Shown in pieces: positions 5,867 through 5,946 of a DNA stretch of 5,946 nt. The notes under the pieces were generated by a model. The model worked only from the letters and a program-made list of their open reading frames with translations. It had not been told where the DNA came from and searched no databases. Location of the stretch: assembly GCA_002455335.1 (NCBI GenBank), contig DKKP01000131.1, positions 806-6,751 on the forward strand, read 5' to 3'. Numbering within the stretch: position 1 is the stretch's first letter; each line of letters opens with the position of its first letter. This DNA comes from Anaerolineales bacterium UBA6663. Its GTDB lineage: Bacteria > Chloroflexota > Anaerolineae > Anaerolineales > UBA6663. Both the position numbers and the translations under genes were made by a program.

Positions 5867-5946
5867 ATTTGCGATTGACGATTGGTGATTGGTGATGTCC
5901 ACTGAACCCAGTGGGAATCGCCAATCACCAATCGCCAATCGCAAAT
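5867..5946. repeat. 80-bp near-perfect palindrome made of 7-bp units
   Basis: The left arm (5867-5904) and right arm (5909-5946) are 38 bp each, match as inverted repeats at 34 of 38 positions, and flank the loop AACC (5905-5908). Both arms begin or end with ATTTGCGATTG or its complement. Inside each arm, units of the form GATTGGY (complement AATCRCC) follow one another in 7-bp steps, and the inner tip is CCACTG/CAGTGG. The element reaches the last base of the window, so it may continue. It resembles dispersed intergenic palindromes (REP- or MITE-like) rather than a gene or a classical terminator. Single-stranded, it would form a very stable hairpin just ahead of the fpg start codon. Confidence 0.9.

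Noticed and set aside
5621..5944. 107-codon minus-strand open frame running from the palindrome into fpg
   Set aside because: Its N-terminus is only the translated repeat (AIGDWR-like) and the rest is an out-of-frame reading of fpg.
5867..5946. CRISPR array or tandem direct-repeat array
   Set aside because: The repeats are 7-bp units with no spacers, arranged as one inverted pair; there is no repeat-spacer pattern.

Overview
This is a high-GC bacterial window with tightly packed genes. It has two convergent blocks. The style fits a Chloroflexota-like genome: strong G/C at third codon positions, a short palindromic repeat built from 7-bp GATTGGY/AATCRCC units, and an Fpg variant of a type I associate with that phylum. 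This placement is an inference from style, not a proven assignment.

Plus-strand block (1-2584). The last 36 codons of an unidentified gene are followed by three genes, each with a clear Shine-Dalgarno sequence and short spacing, so they probably form one operon. None of the three has a signal peptide or membrane segment. All carry beta-sandwich (Ig-like) regions. The second and third also share one layout: an amphipathic, aromatic-rich helical N-terminus, a polar linker, then a beta domain. The second is rich in cysteine (17 Cys, ending CGCDCC) and the third ends in a Pro/Lys/Arg-rich basic tail. I do not recognise a named family. The helical parts recall phasins, the surface proteins of polyhydroxyalkanoate granules, so a cytoplasmic inclusion coat is a reasonable but unproven hypothesis.

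Minus-strand block (5861 down to 2658). A formamidopyrimidine-DNA glycosylase (Fpg/MutM, base-excision repair) lies upstream of a 740-residue 6-phosphofructokinase. The kinase is a fused tandem duplication of the eukaryotic type: the N-half keeps every catalytic residue I can check, while the C-half has lost the catalytic Asp and instead keeps an allosteric-site signature resembling that of animal PFK. The 126-bp gap between the two genes holds a nested inverted repeat just after the fpg stop. The two blocks converge on a 73-bp gap with only weak hairpins.

Right edge (5867-5946). An 80-bp near-perfect palindrome (38-bp arms with 4 mismatches, 4-nt loop) begins 5 bp upstream of the fpg start codon and reaches the window end. 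It occupies the place where the fpg ribosome-binding site and promoter would be expected.

The most interesting items are the unnamed three-gene operon, the eukaryote-like PFK in a bacterial context, and the palindrome abutting fpg.
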